DNA of 64,000 nucleotides. It comes from Scedosporium boydii. Lineage: Eukaryota > Ascomycota > Sordariomycetes > Microascales > Microascaceae. How positions within the stretch are numbered: position 1 is the first letter of the stretch; each line of letters starts with the position of its first letter. The notes below the pieces were generated by a model. It saw only the letters and a program-made list of their open reading frames with translations. It ran no database searches and was not told the origin of the DNA. The stretch covers positions 1 through 64,000 of the forward strand of contig NJFT01000141.1 in NCBI GenBank assembly GCA_002221725.1, in the 5' to 3' direction. The position numbers and the translations under genes are program-made. Below, in pieces: positions 34,024-44,713 of this stretch.

Positions 34024-36007
34024 ATGATGCACTTGGCAAGGAATCGCATCCGGTGCTCTCGCACCTCGGCGGCAGGCCTAGCAGCGCAGGCTAGGACATA
34101 CGCCACGGTGCCGTTCCGACTGCCCGCTGCCAGGAATGAACCCAACGTAAGTCGTGCGCTGCCGTAGGGGAGAACTACGCGCGTTAACCCCCCTTATCAT
34201 TCTGTTCAGTTCTATGATACTAACATTTTCTACCGCAGCCCACGTACGAAAAGGGCTCAAAGGAGCGGATCGCGGTCGAGAGCGCAGTGCGCAAGCTTCG
34301 AGCAGAGCTCCCCGTCAGGAGCAACATCTACTACAACGGCAAGGTCCAACACGCCGCCAAATCCGAAGACCAGGTGCTCCCCTCAGACCACAAGCAGACA
34401 TTTACAAACTTTCCCCTGGCCGGGAGAGAGCAGGTGTCGACAGCGATCGAGGCTGCGCTCGCGGCCAAGAAAGGCTGGGAGGAGACTCCGTTTGTCGACA
34501 AGGCCGCTATTTTCCAGAGGGCTGGCGAGCTCGTGGCGACGAAATACCGTTACGAGCTCATAGCTGCCACTATGTTAGGCCAGGGCAAGAACGTCTACCA
34601 GGCGGAAATTGACGCCGCGGCCGAGCTCGCTGACTTTTTCCGTCTCAATTGCCATTACGCTGCTGAGCTCCTGGAAAAGCAACCAACTCGTGGTAGCGAC
34701 GGTGTATGGAGGTGAGAATATAAAGAGAGTATCCTGAAGTGAGAGGGAGGAGACGGAGACAGTGGTGCTGACTCTGGATCCCCAGCCGAATGGACTACCG
34801 CCCGTTGGAAGGATTCGTCTACGCCGTTTCGCCCTTCAACTTCACCGCCATCGGAGGCAACCTGGTTTCCGGCCCGGCGCTCATGGGCAACGTGGTCCTC
34901 TGGAAGCCTTCACAATACAATGTCTACGCCAGCTCCATTGTGTACAAGATTCTGTTAGAGGCTGGTCTGCCCGCCGATGTCATTCAGTTCGTGCCCGGCG
35001 ACGCCGAGCTTATCACTGACGTTGTGCTCAGCCACCGCGACTTCGCCGGTCTGAACTTCGTCGGCTCCTCTGACGTTTTCCGCTCCCTCTACGGCAGGAT
35101 CGGTGAAGGCATTGCTAAGAAGACGTACCGCGAGTTCCCGAGGGTAGTTGGGGAGACGAGCGGCAAGAACTTCCACCTCATCCACCCCACAGCTGACATC
35201 CCTAGCGCTGTGAACCACACCATTCGCGGCGCGTTTGAGTACCAGGGCCAGAAGTGCTCAGCTACGTCTCGCGCCTACGTCCCCGCTTCCAGGGCGGACG
35301 AATTCATCTCCCTACTCAAGGCCAGCGTCGAAAGCATCTCCATGGGCAGCCCCGACGGCGACTGGGGTGCCTTCATGGGCCCCGTCATCCACCGTGGCTC
35401 CTTTGAGAAAATAAAGTCCGTCATTGATGATGCCAATAGGGATCCCTCGCTCAAACGACTAACGGGCGGAACCTACGATGACTCGGTGGGCTTCTACGTG
35501 AAGCCAACCGTGTACCTGGCCCCGGAACGGGACCACACTTTATTTAACAAGGAGATTTTTGGCCCCGTCCTCGCGGTCCACGTGTACCAAGACGCTGAGT
35601 GGAGTGATATCTTAAAGAGCGTGGATCAGAACGGCGGTGGCCTCGCCTTGACAGGTGCCGTGTTCGCTACAAGCCGCGCCGCCATTCGTGAGGCTGAGGA
35701 GGCCCTTCGATACTCGGCCGGTAACTTCTACATCAGTACGTGTTTTCCAGTCCCGACTTATTTATTTTTTCTTTTTTTCTTTTCTTTTTCTTTTTTTTTT
35801 TTTTGCACTCGTTCGCTAACTGGTAGATGATAAGACTGCAAGACCACCGCTGCTCTCATCGGACAGCAATCCTTTGGTGGTTCTCGCTCCAGTGGCACCA
35901 ACGACAAGGCGGGCAGTGCCGACAGCCTACGTCGCTTTACTAGCCCTAGGACGATCAAGGAGGAGTTTTTCCCTTTAGAGTCATACAAATACCCCAGCAA
36001 TGACTAA
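34024..36007 (+). pseudogene. Delta-1-pyrroline-5-carboxylate dehydrogenase with an 8-nt frameshift in the last exon
   Basis: Exons 34024-34146, 34239-34711 and 34786-35735 read cleanly: a mitochondrial-type leader (MMHLARNRIRCSRTSAAGLA), EYRPLEGF-like RPLEGFVYAVSPFNFTAIGGNL, KPSQYNVYAS, FVPGDAELI, NFVGSSDVF, the catalytic Glu in VVGETSGKNF and the catalytic Cys in YQGQKCSATSRAYVPA. The last intron (GTACGT at 35736, T-rich, acceptor at 35826) leads to N-DKT, where relatives continue TTAALIGQQSFGG. Here AAGAC-TGC-AAGAC (35832-35844) adds 8 nt compared with that expectation. GQQSFGGSRSSGTNDKAGS and the normal end (stop 36005-36007) lie in another frame; the frame in use stops at 35976-35978. 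The altered part includes conserved aldehyde-anchoring residues, so activity is doubtful unless splicing or a sequencing error explains it. Confidence 0.85.
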
Positions 36008-36946
36008 AGGGGGAATATGATTGAAGAAGCTGCTAGATATGGGAGGACAACGTAGTGTATAAAAACTCATGGTGCTCAGAGACAGATTTAAACTTAAAAG
36101 GGGAGCGTAAAGGCCCAATAATTTGATATCACTAGTAGACATCCATTCCATATTACGCTTTCAGTGGTTCCCGCCATGTATTGTGTCTTGTTCTCTTCGA
36201 GGAAGCTTTGTCCCCGAGTTGTCGGACCGCGACTGCTTAGTACTACGAGTTTACTTCAGTCAACAAAGGCCCACGAAATGAACGAATCGGCCAATACCAT
36301 TCCACAGTAGATTATAATTATTAGTTAGAAAAAAATGTATAAGTAGGGTGGCGAAGGTATGCGGAGTCTGTCGTCTTGGTATCTAGTAACCTTCCCCCTC
36401 AATTCCCACACGCTTCTCGAAAACTTGTGATATTTTTATCAATTCAGGCATCCAGCCGATACCGACCGGTAACTGGAACATGGGGTTGTCGGTGAAGTGA
36501 TATGGTTCGAGCTTGTATCGGTCGTGCGGAGAAGATGGAGGCTGTGGTCATCGGGAGGCCTTCCGTGATAGCATGTTCCCCCGCATCGGAGTCGGATGAG
36601 CTCCCGTAGCGCGCAACCATGGCGATAACCCCAATGCCGATGAGGAGGGGCAGTCCGAGAATCTGCCCACCTGATGATACGCCCTCGCGAGATCAATTAG
36701 GATAGGGGAAATAAATACTACTCAAAATGGGCTTTATAATCAGTTCTATTAATCAATTCTATTAATCAGTTCTATTAAATTGCTCTACACCTCCCTGAGG
36801 CATCGTATGTGCAATCCCTGTCCCAAGAGTGTCTCCAGATATCATCCTTGCTATCCCACCCATTATCTCCTCCCCCCCTTGTCCAATAGGCTGGTTCCCC
36901 GACCTAAGTTCCATCATATCCAATCAATACCCAGCGCACCGACACC
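36008..36946. promoter_or_regulatory. Region between P5C dehydrogenase and the FAD oxidase
   Basis: 939 bp without a supported gene. It holds CCGACCGGT at 36462-36470 and three tandem copies of a 13-bp unit (AATCAGTTCTATT, the middle copy with one change) at 36738-36776, just before the oxidase leader. Confidence 0.5.
36738..36776. repeat. 13-bp unit repeated three times in tandem
   Basis: The unit AATCAGTTCTATT occurs at 36738-36750 and 36764-36776, with a one-base variant between them. It lies about 170 bp before the oxidase start codon. Confidence 0.85.
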
Positions 36947-38342
36947 ATGGCCATCTCCAAATCTGACCCTATCGTCATCGTTGGTGCGGGCGTGTTTGGG
37001 CTGGGCGCGGCCCTACGCCTTTCCGAAGCGGGTTATACAGACATCACTGTCCTAGAAAAGGATTCGTCGATACCATCCCAATACTCGGCTGCCAACGATC
37101 TGAATAAGATTGTGCGAGTTGAGTACGAGTCGCCATTCTACACAGAACTATCATTGGTGTGTTGCGCCATTCCCCCATTCTATTATTTGACAGGAAACTC
37201 GAGATGGAAGGAAAGTTCTATACTGACAAACAGCAATTGCAAAGGAAGCTCTTCGGGGCTGGCAAACACCCCTGTTCGCCCCGTACTTCCATCAGACCGG
37301 TTATTTGCACTGCGTATCCGGGGAGGCCTCTGAAAAAGGCGTAGCGACGCTTGCCAGGTTCCACGCCACGTCGAAGAATCACCCTTGGATCCGCAAGCAT
37401 GTGGCTCCTCTTGACGGGCCCGAAGATATCCGGCAACATTGCTGGCAGTTCAGCGACGGCCCGCTGACTGGATGGCACGGCTATCTGAACCGTCTGGACG
37501 GGTATGCACACTCGGGCGACGCTCTTATCGGCGTCTTCAACGCTGCTGTCGACCGCGGTGTTAAGTTCTGCCTTGGCGATGCTGGTGATGTTCACCAGAT
37601 TCTCTACAGCAAAACTGCGAATGGAGAGCGCAAGAGTACTGGTGTCAAGACTAAGACGGGCATTGTTCAGGCTAAGCTCGTCATCGTGGCCGCGGGCGCT
37701 GCAGCAGCTCGCCTAGTTCCGGAGTGCGGCCAGCAGGTCGTCGCCAAGGCCTGGTCCGTCGCGCATGTTCAGCTCACCGATTCCGAGGCGTCCGCTCTCC
37801 GGGGAATTCCCGTCACATACGCGCGCGATCTCGGCTTCTTCTTCGAGCCGGACCCCAAGACGAAGCTCCTCAAGCTGTGCCCCATGGGCGGCGGCTACAT
37901 CAACACGGACCCCAAGACGGGTGTTTCCCATGCGCCTGAACGGCCGGCCGACAGCAACTTCATGCCCCTCCATGACCAGAGCAAGATTCGCAAGCTCCTG
38001 GCCCAGACACTTCCGGCTCTCGCCGACCGGCCGCTCGTGCGGCAATCCATGTGCTGGTTCGCTGACACCAGCGACTCGGATTTCATCATTGATTATGTAC
38101 CCAAGACGAGCTCGTCCGTCTTGCTCATGTCGGGCGACTCGGGCCATGGCCTCAAGATGTTCCCCATCGTGGGGAACTGGGTAAGGGACATGCTTGCGAG
38201 CCCCGGTGGCCGGCAGCCAGTGGAAAACTTCCGATGGAAGACGCCGACGAGTAAAGGTAACTGGGGTGGTGCCGTGAGCTGGCGTTTGGGCGAGACCCTG
38301 GAGCTGAGAGATTTGGAAAATCCTAAGAGTGCTCAGCTGTGA
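36947..38342 (+). CDS. FAD-dependent amine/amino-acid oxidase, DAO family (fructosyl-amine/pipecolate oxidase type)
   Basis: The ATG at 36947 (ACCATGG) opens the dinucleotide-binding motif VIVGAGVFGLGAALRL (GxGxxG) and VLEKD with the ribose-binding Glu. The intron is about 37161-37233; the exact donor is uncertain but the joint must give ELSL..IAKEALRGWQTPLF. The product is 440 residues. Typical family blocks follow: YFHQTGYL, VIVAAGAAAARLVPE, the CWFADTSDSDFIID motif seen in amadoriases and L-pipecolate/saccharopine oxidases, and SGDSGHGLKMFPIVGNWV near the end. Such enzymes oxidise secondary or N-substituted amino acids and release hydrogen peroxide, often in peroxisomes; the C-terminus (AQL) is only vaguely like a PTS1. 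Within this cluster a cyclic imino acid such as D- or hydroxyproline or pipecolate is a sensible candidate substrate. Intact. Confidence 0.87.
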
Positions 38343-38979
38343 GCGGAAGTACAATTGGATAGTGTGTACCTCGATAGTGCCGTAAGTAGATAGCCCCGTA
38401 ATATTGCTCATTGGTTCTATGATCTACTTCGAAAGCCTTGTGTGTCATGCCTCATCGCTTCCAAGCTCTGCTGGTGGATATGATTTCGAGGGCTCTATCT
38501 ACTTATCAGCTTATCACCCAGAGTCTGCTGTAAAGATAACAAGGGGCAGAGGCCCCCGCCAGTAGTACTACTGTCCAATGAACCAAACCAGCGGAAGTTT
38601 TCGTACAGTTCACTCCACCACTTCCGTAGCCCTTTTGATGCACTATGTCGCATTGAGTCTGCTCTGGGCATCACTAAAAAGACCCCTAGCCATTCCGGGG
38701 TTATTACCCCGCATTTGTTCCCCAACGTTCGACTTTCTTTCTCCAGCTGGATGGTCTCGGTACCCATGTATTGTAATCATAAACCACCTGCTCCCCTGAT
38801 CGCACACTCACCCCTGAGGATCCCCATCTTCCGTCCATTTCTCGCCGCTCCGTCCATCTTTGGGGAAACGTAACACAGCGTCATCTCTCCGCCAAACTAG
38901 TAGGTATTGTTTGTGAACAAAGCGAAGGAAAAGAAAAAATAAACTAAAAAAAAATCAAGGAAAAAGACTGCATACGACC
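38343..38979. other. Intergenic, promoter of the regulator gene
   Basis: 637 bp between two plus-strand genes. A-rich leader at 38928-38965 before the regulator start. I see no further feature. Confidence 0.5.
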
Positions 38980-41871
38980 ATGGAGTCGGCCTCGCCAAGC
39001 ACTCGAGACCGGGTATCCAAGAGATCCTCGAATGCGTAAGCATCCATTCCCGACATCTATGCCGTCATGCTCATAATGTTTACTTTGTGTTCAGCTGTGC
39101 GCGGTGCCGTCGCCAAAAAATCAAATGCTCGGGAGCCCACCCGTGCGGGAGCTGCTTGAAGCGACGGTTGCCGTGCGAGTTCGACTACCGGGACCAGAAG
39201 ATGGTGGTATCCCGAGGGTAAGGCTATGCCTTTTCTTTTTTATGATCTGCTTTGATTTATAGAGTAAATGCGTCGATATCGACTTTGGCGCTGACCTATG
39301 CGCTGCGCCGGCCCTTGTGTGCTCGTTTCAGCTACATCATGGACCTTCAGCAATCCATAGAGGAGGCAGAGCGGCGCGGTTCCATTCGCCGAGACGTTTC
39401 CGAATCAGCGCCGGATAATCCAGCGGCTTCCCAGCTTGGCAAGGATCGCGGGTCATCTTACCAGCTGAATGCTGACCCCCCTGCATCAGTGAGAGCAGCG
39501 AGCTACGTCTCCCCCATGACGAGTGAGACACATAACCGCCAAGAGCCTCGACCCCAGGCAAACAGAGCATCCGTGGGACCCGCCTACCCTACGTCTAGGC
39601 CGGTAGGTTCTGAGCAACGGAAGACACGGACACCACGACCCGAACACCGCGAAGACACTGATCCGGAGTCTTCGGCGATTGAGAATCCGCTAGCTCTTAG
39701 ACACCCGGAATTCACAACATCCTCAGAAGGAACGACGTGTATGTGCTAACTCACTCACCTGGCTGAAAGCCCCACTCGTTTGCTAGCCTACTTCCTCCAA
39801 TGTCTGACTACTACCTAGATTACTTGGGGACCTCATCCAACTGGTCTTTCACTAGGCGCGTTTTGGCACTCGTCCATGAACACGTCTACCGCACGGCCCT
39901 TCCAACACAAACGCTCCTTTTCGACGGCGATGTATACAATGTTGACTGGACCAGCAAGGGAGAGGCTGGGTCACAAAGCACACCGAAGGCCGCGCTGCCG
40001 ACTTTAGACCACGCCATCTACCTCATCAACACTGTCAAGTTCAACTGCAGCCAACTGTTTCATCTCTTCGAAGAGGACGAGTTTATGGACTCGTGCTACA
40101 AATTCTACGCCGATCCGAAGCCCGACACGTCCCGCACATGCTTGTGGTACGTCCATTTCTGCCTGGTAGTAGCCCTAGGCCAAGCTCTACAATCGCGGCA
40201 ACGACAGGATAAACTTCCGTACGGCTACGAGCTGTTTCTTTCCACCTTCAAAAACCTTCCCAACATGGGTGTACTGATGAAGCAACCGCTAGTGGGGATC
40301 GAGATCCTCTGCTGCGCAGCGTTATATTTACACTGCATCGATCACCGACAATACGCTCACATTGCCGTAAGGACCACAGCCTCTGCCTGCTACTTCTTCC
40401 ATCCATTCCCTTTCCGGGAAGATTCTAATGTTTCGCGAAACGTGGGCCTGTTTGCTGACATATTAGCTCTAAGATGGGAGACGCCTTGAGAATCGCGCTA
40501 TTCCAGGGCTTGCACATCAACATGCCGACCGTCAAACTGGGCTCTCGATACGTCGAGAGGTGTCGTCGAGCGTGGTGGACTATCTACGTCCTCGACTGCG
40601 AGATGACTTCGTTGATGGGTCTTCCGACGGCCATGCGCGAAAGCGATGCGACGTGTCCCCTGCCGAACTTCAGCGGCTCAACCGAGAGGATAGCGATCAT
40701 GGATATGCAGATACGACTCTATCGGATTCTTGCCAACATCAACGAAAGTAAGGCATCTCCAGAGATATTTCGCAGACCAATGCTTAAAATCTATGCTAAT
40801 ATCTCTCGACAACCGTCCAGGCCTGTACGGTAATAGCGGAAACATGTACCGCAACTATACGGCCCGAGCCAGGGAGGCGCTGGAAAAGATTGCCGAACTT
40901 GCCGATGAATTACGAACGTCCTTCCCACTCCACCAAAAAGAAAGTATGGGTGGCGTGTCAAGGATGGCATCTCACTTGCATCTGCTCTACTACCGGGTGA
41001 GCGACGAGAAAACTCCCCTTTCCCAGGGAATCCAACCCCAGCTGGCCCGGCTATTTCTTCCCATCGCGTGACTAAACTAATGTTGAACCCCCTAGTGCAT
41101 AATTCTCGTTACGCGACCTTTACTATTCTCTCTTTTAAGGCTCCGCTTTTCGTCGTGGGATACTTACCTCGATTCGCTAAACTCGATGCGAACAGCCCGC
41201 AACCTAATACATATGTGTATTGATACCTCTCAAAAGATGGTTACCATCCTCGACTGCCTGTTGAATCAGGGCCTACTTAGTACGTTCTCTGACCTATCTC
41301 ATTGGCCGCTACCCCCTTTGCTCAAAAAAAGTTCCGTACTTGATAAAACAGAAAATGTATACGTGGCGACTCCGGCTCACTTCGCCCTTATCTTCTAGGT
41401 TCCTTTTTCCATTATGATATGGAAGCCGCCTTTGTCGCATCTACGCCTCTTATTCTCGGACCTGTAATCGACCCACAGCTCTCAAACGGAAATCAGATAT
41501 GGATCCGCAAAACCTACGCCATTTTTGACGACATGATCCACGTCGGAAATCGGGTGGCCGGGTTCCGCAAAGCAGAGCTCCAGCATCTGGACGAGGTGGC
41601 AAGGCTGGTCGTTACGGGCGGGCCTTGTCAGACATCAGGCGTCGCATCGGACTTGCAAACCGGAACTCCTATGCTAGAATCGACAGCCACGGCGTCCCGC
41701 ACGACAGACATGGCACCGACTCCGCAGGTCCCATTCGATCCCGATATCTTGATGGGAGATGGCTTCATGAACGGGCTTACGAAGGAGCACATTCTGGGCG
41801 TGGCGGATGCAATTGCTGATGCCGACATAGCGTGGATGTGTGATGCTATCGTAGTGCAGGATTCCTGGTAG
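38980..41871 (+). CDS. Zn2Cys6 transcription factor
   Basis: Eight exons (38980-39035, 39095-39217, 39332-39738, 39819-40366, 40474-40747, 40821-40996, 41096-41279, 41399-41871) sum in frame to 746 residues. The second exon carries CARCRRQKIKCSGAHPCGSC..LPC, a canonical C-x2-C-x6-C-x5-C-x2-C-x6-C binuclear zinc cluster at residues 19-45, followed by a short linker and a probable dimer helix (IMDLQQSIEEAERR). The Fungal_trans middle homology region spans about residues 280-460 with ALRIALFQGLHINMP, CRRAWWTIYVLDCEMTSLMGLP and LPNFSG. All seven introns have GT-AG ends. The gene closes the proline/hydroxyproline cluster, so it is a good candidate for its pathway regulator (the role PrnA has in Aspergillus nidulans), though I cannot call it PrnA. 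The stop lies directly against repeat copy B. Intact. Confidence 0.92.
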
Positions 41872-43061
41872 ATGAAAGCCACATAAACGTTCCTGGCAGT
41901 ATTACCTCAGCTAGGATGGGTTGACTAATACTTGACTTGGTGATCTCTAAATCTCCAATTGGAATATATTCGACCTACTACAAGGTGTAGGGGAAGGAGA
42001 AATGGTCCGTTAGCTGAGCATTGCTGTCACCTCATTCTAGAATCCCTGCCGGACTCAATGGATATCACACATTGAAGGAGGGGTTATGGCCCGTCTGCCG
42101 ACATGGGAATAAGGAGGAGCCATGACAGTGATACAGGGATTCTACAAATTCTCATAGGCAAGAGACTTCTATATCTTTTGCAGATGATCCTTAGATATTC
42201 TCTTGACCTCTTCTGACATAGAGGGCAGCCACAGGAAAAATCAAGACGATCTCCGCAATAGAGCCGATAAATTGCTTGGATATGCGATCTAGTCTCGTTC
42301 CAAACCCTTTCTTGGTCACTACCTTGCAGACACTCTCGTATTTCTCTAGTCTCTACAGTTTGGCTGGCTCCTTCAAATGAATGGCCATGCCATGCCAGGA
42401 ACTGAAAAGGGCGTCTCTGTCTAGGGGCTGGGGTATTTGTGGGGTAGACGAGAAAGCAACGAAGCCTCCGGAGTTGAAAAAACTGAAGATGAAGGTCCCC
42501 AACAGTTCGCGCATTTCTTAAACCATCTCTTAATTATATGATGATGCTACTAATATCCAGCTTCTTTCTTTCCTAGTAAAGTCCACACATTTTTGTCGCT
42601 CTTTTCTCATAATCATTATTCCGGCTATTATCATTTGTTTTCTTCTTTTTTAGAACTGGGTATTAATTAATGAGGATGACGTGTAAATGAAGCTTCGTGG
42701 GGAGGCACGTCTGTTGGGAGGAAGGGAGTGGCTAATCCCAGGTCTGAAATCGGGCGGGCCGCGTAATATCCAATCTATCGCTCTGTGTTTCGTTACTACT
42801 AACGACGAACGACACACATTTATTGGAGTTTTTCACCCTAGAAAATTCATGGTGAGAACTGCCGTGACGGCATTATCACAGCTGGTCCTCGTCATCATAG
42901 TAAGGCTCGTGAGTGTCTTCAAGATGCATACCGGAGGCGGGAGATAGATTCGAGAAAAGATATAAAGTTCGGGGATGTACGTTGGATGGATCACATCTAG
43001 GTCTTACATGAGAGAGCTCGTCTAAGACCCAGAAGATCTAAATAATATTTCTGTTGAAAAC
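41872..43061. other. Intergenic, carrying repeat copy B
   Basis: The dispersed repeat copy occupies about 41873-42222. The rest up to the tyrosinase pseudogene has only short open frames without motifs. Confidence 0.55.
41873..42222. repeat. Dispersed repeat, copy B (unnamed)
   Basis: Second copy of the repeat at 22230-22572, same orientation. Similarity starts within a few bases after the regulator stop codon (AAAGCCAC.TAA...CGTTCCTG) and fades after TCTCTTGACCT. Most differences are transitions. No open frame; ends not sharply defined. Confidence 0.75.
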
Positions 43062-44192
43062 ATGTGGAAACCTCGTCAGCTCTTCGCTCTTGCCATATGC
43101 TCTCACCTGATCGACCGGATCCAAGCCTCACCGGTCCCAACCGCTGAGCCAACCTGTTCTGAGCCTTCGAAACGGCGAGGGTGGTATGCATGACAATACC
43201 AGCAAGATTGTAACATAGCGAAGACAATGTATGACGACATCGTCGCGAACCACCAGCTCCAGACCATTTTGATTCATAGTACTGGCACATTCCTACCCTT
43301 CAACCGATTCTATGTCCATCTCCATGAGATGATGTTAAAGGATTGCGGGTTTGAGGGCGCCGTCCCGTGAGTCCATCCGAAGGCGTTGCAATATGGGCCC
43401 TTAAGCAGACTAAGAAATTGGGTAGATACTGGGATGAGATCGAAGTTATGAAATTGGACGACCTCGCAGAATCCGCAGTCTTTGACGCCGACACGGGCTT
43501 CGGTGGCGACGGTGCGGGAGGTTATATTCAGGACGGCCCATTTGTCAATGTGACCGTGAACATTGGTCCGGGCTATCAGACCACACCGACATGCCTAGCT
43601 CGCTCAATTAACCGGCGTGCGAACCCCCTAAACTTATGAATGCCCGAGCCCAGTCAACGACATGCATGAACTACACAACCTACGAGGAAGTCTGGCCATG
43701 CCTTTACCGAACGCCCCATCTCCTTGGACACGCCATTATGGGCAGCTTGGTATGTTATCCTCTACTCTCTTTCTCAATCCCAGGGAGATGTGCGGGCCGG
43801 TTGTATTTACAAATATTCCCAAACAGAGAGGAGACACGCACACGTCACCAAGCGACCCAACTTTCTTTCTCCAACACACCTATCTCGACAAGCTCTGGTG
43901 AGATTGGCAGGAAGCCGACCTCGAAAATAGGCTGTACGCGATCGGTGGACCGAACAACCAAGACCCTGAGGTCGGCTTTATCGAGATTCCAGGTACAATG
44001 AAAGACGAGGAAAGGATATTTAGATCGCCTTCCGAGGAGCAATTAGAGATTATGCCAACTGGCCGGGACGGTGATCCTGGGGATGTTGTGACGCTGGACC
44101 ACGTCCTCACAGCGTTTGGATATATACCGTACGTTACGGTTCGGGATGTCATGGACACGCGTGGCGGCTATCTGTGTTTTGAGTATGTTTAA
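43062..44192 (+). pseudogene. Tyrosinase pseudogene
   Basis: The ATG at 43062 gives a signal-like start (MWKPRQLFALAICSHLI), then TGA at 43191-43193 in frame. The CuA half follows as ANHQLQTILIHSTGTFLPFNRFYVHLHE; the third copper ligand, normally WHR, is FNR here. A clean intron (43367-43425, GTGAGT...GGTAG) joins GAVP to YWDEIEV, as in the family's PYWDW. Next are GFGGDGAGGYIQDGPF and IGPGY.TTPTCLARSIN, then a frame change before TTYEEVWP...PHLLGHAIMG. After a further shift comes the CuB motif SPSDPTFFLQHTYLDKLW, then TGA at 43899-43901 where relatives have Trp (LWW.WQ), then WQEADLENRLYAIGG up to the stop at 44190. Several independent lesions and a lost copper ligand make it non-functional. 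Tyrosinases oxidise phenols to quinones. Confidence 0.87.
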
Positions 44193-44713
44193 ACATAGGT
44201 GGCTAATATTTTGTTGCCAGTGTTAGACCCGAGTCATGGGGTTCTGAAGTGCCGTCTGAAAAAGTACTCGCAGTTTATGCTCCTGGGGTCTATTGATGCT
44301 CGTCGTAGATCACTCTGCCTGTTTCGGACCTACCAAATCGATCAAGCATGACTTGCCAAGCTCTAGCCCGATATGGATAATGAGTCGTTAATGTGACCAA
44401 TTGAAATGTACTTTGAGGCGAGTTCGGCACACCGCCACCGATATCCCGATACTCCGCCGAACCCGGCCCAACTATCGTGAGTATGCATATGTCGTTAGCA
44501 AGCCGCTTTGTGCATAACGCACAAGAGAGGGGATTTGGTCTCACCGATTCTTTCCTCTCTGAATATGTCCAAAAATTTTCTACATGATCGTTTCTTCGTC
44601 CACCTCGCTTCTCTTTCAAATCTCACTCCAAGAGTGATGGACCCGATCAACTTGACTTCGGACGAGTAAGAAGCCATTAAACACGATCGCCACTTCTCAC
44701 ACTTCCGAACGCA
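44193..44713. other. Intergenic
   Basis: Between the tyrosinase pseudogene and the aquaporin. A minus-strand open frame of 109 codons (44290-44619) shows no motif and I do not call it. Confidence 0.5.

Noticed and set aside
43899..43913. GTGAGA...CAG in the tyrosinase pseudogene as a tiny intron removing the TGA
   Set aside because: It would be only about 13 nt long, far too short to be spliced.
44290..44619. 109-codon minus-strand frame before the aquaporin
   Set aside because: No motif, no start context, and no relation to neighbours.
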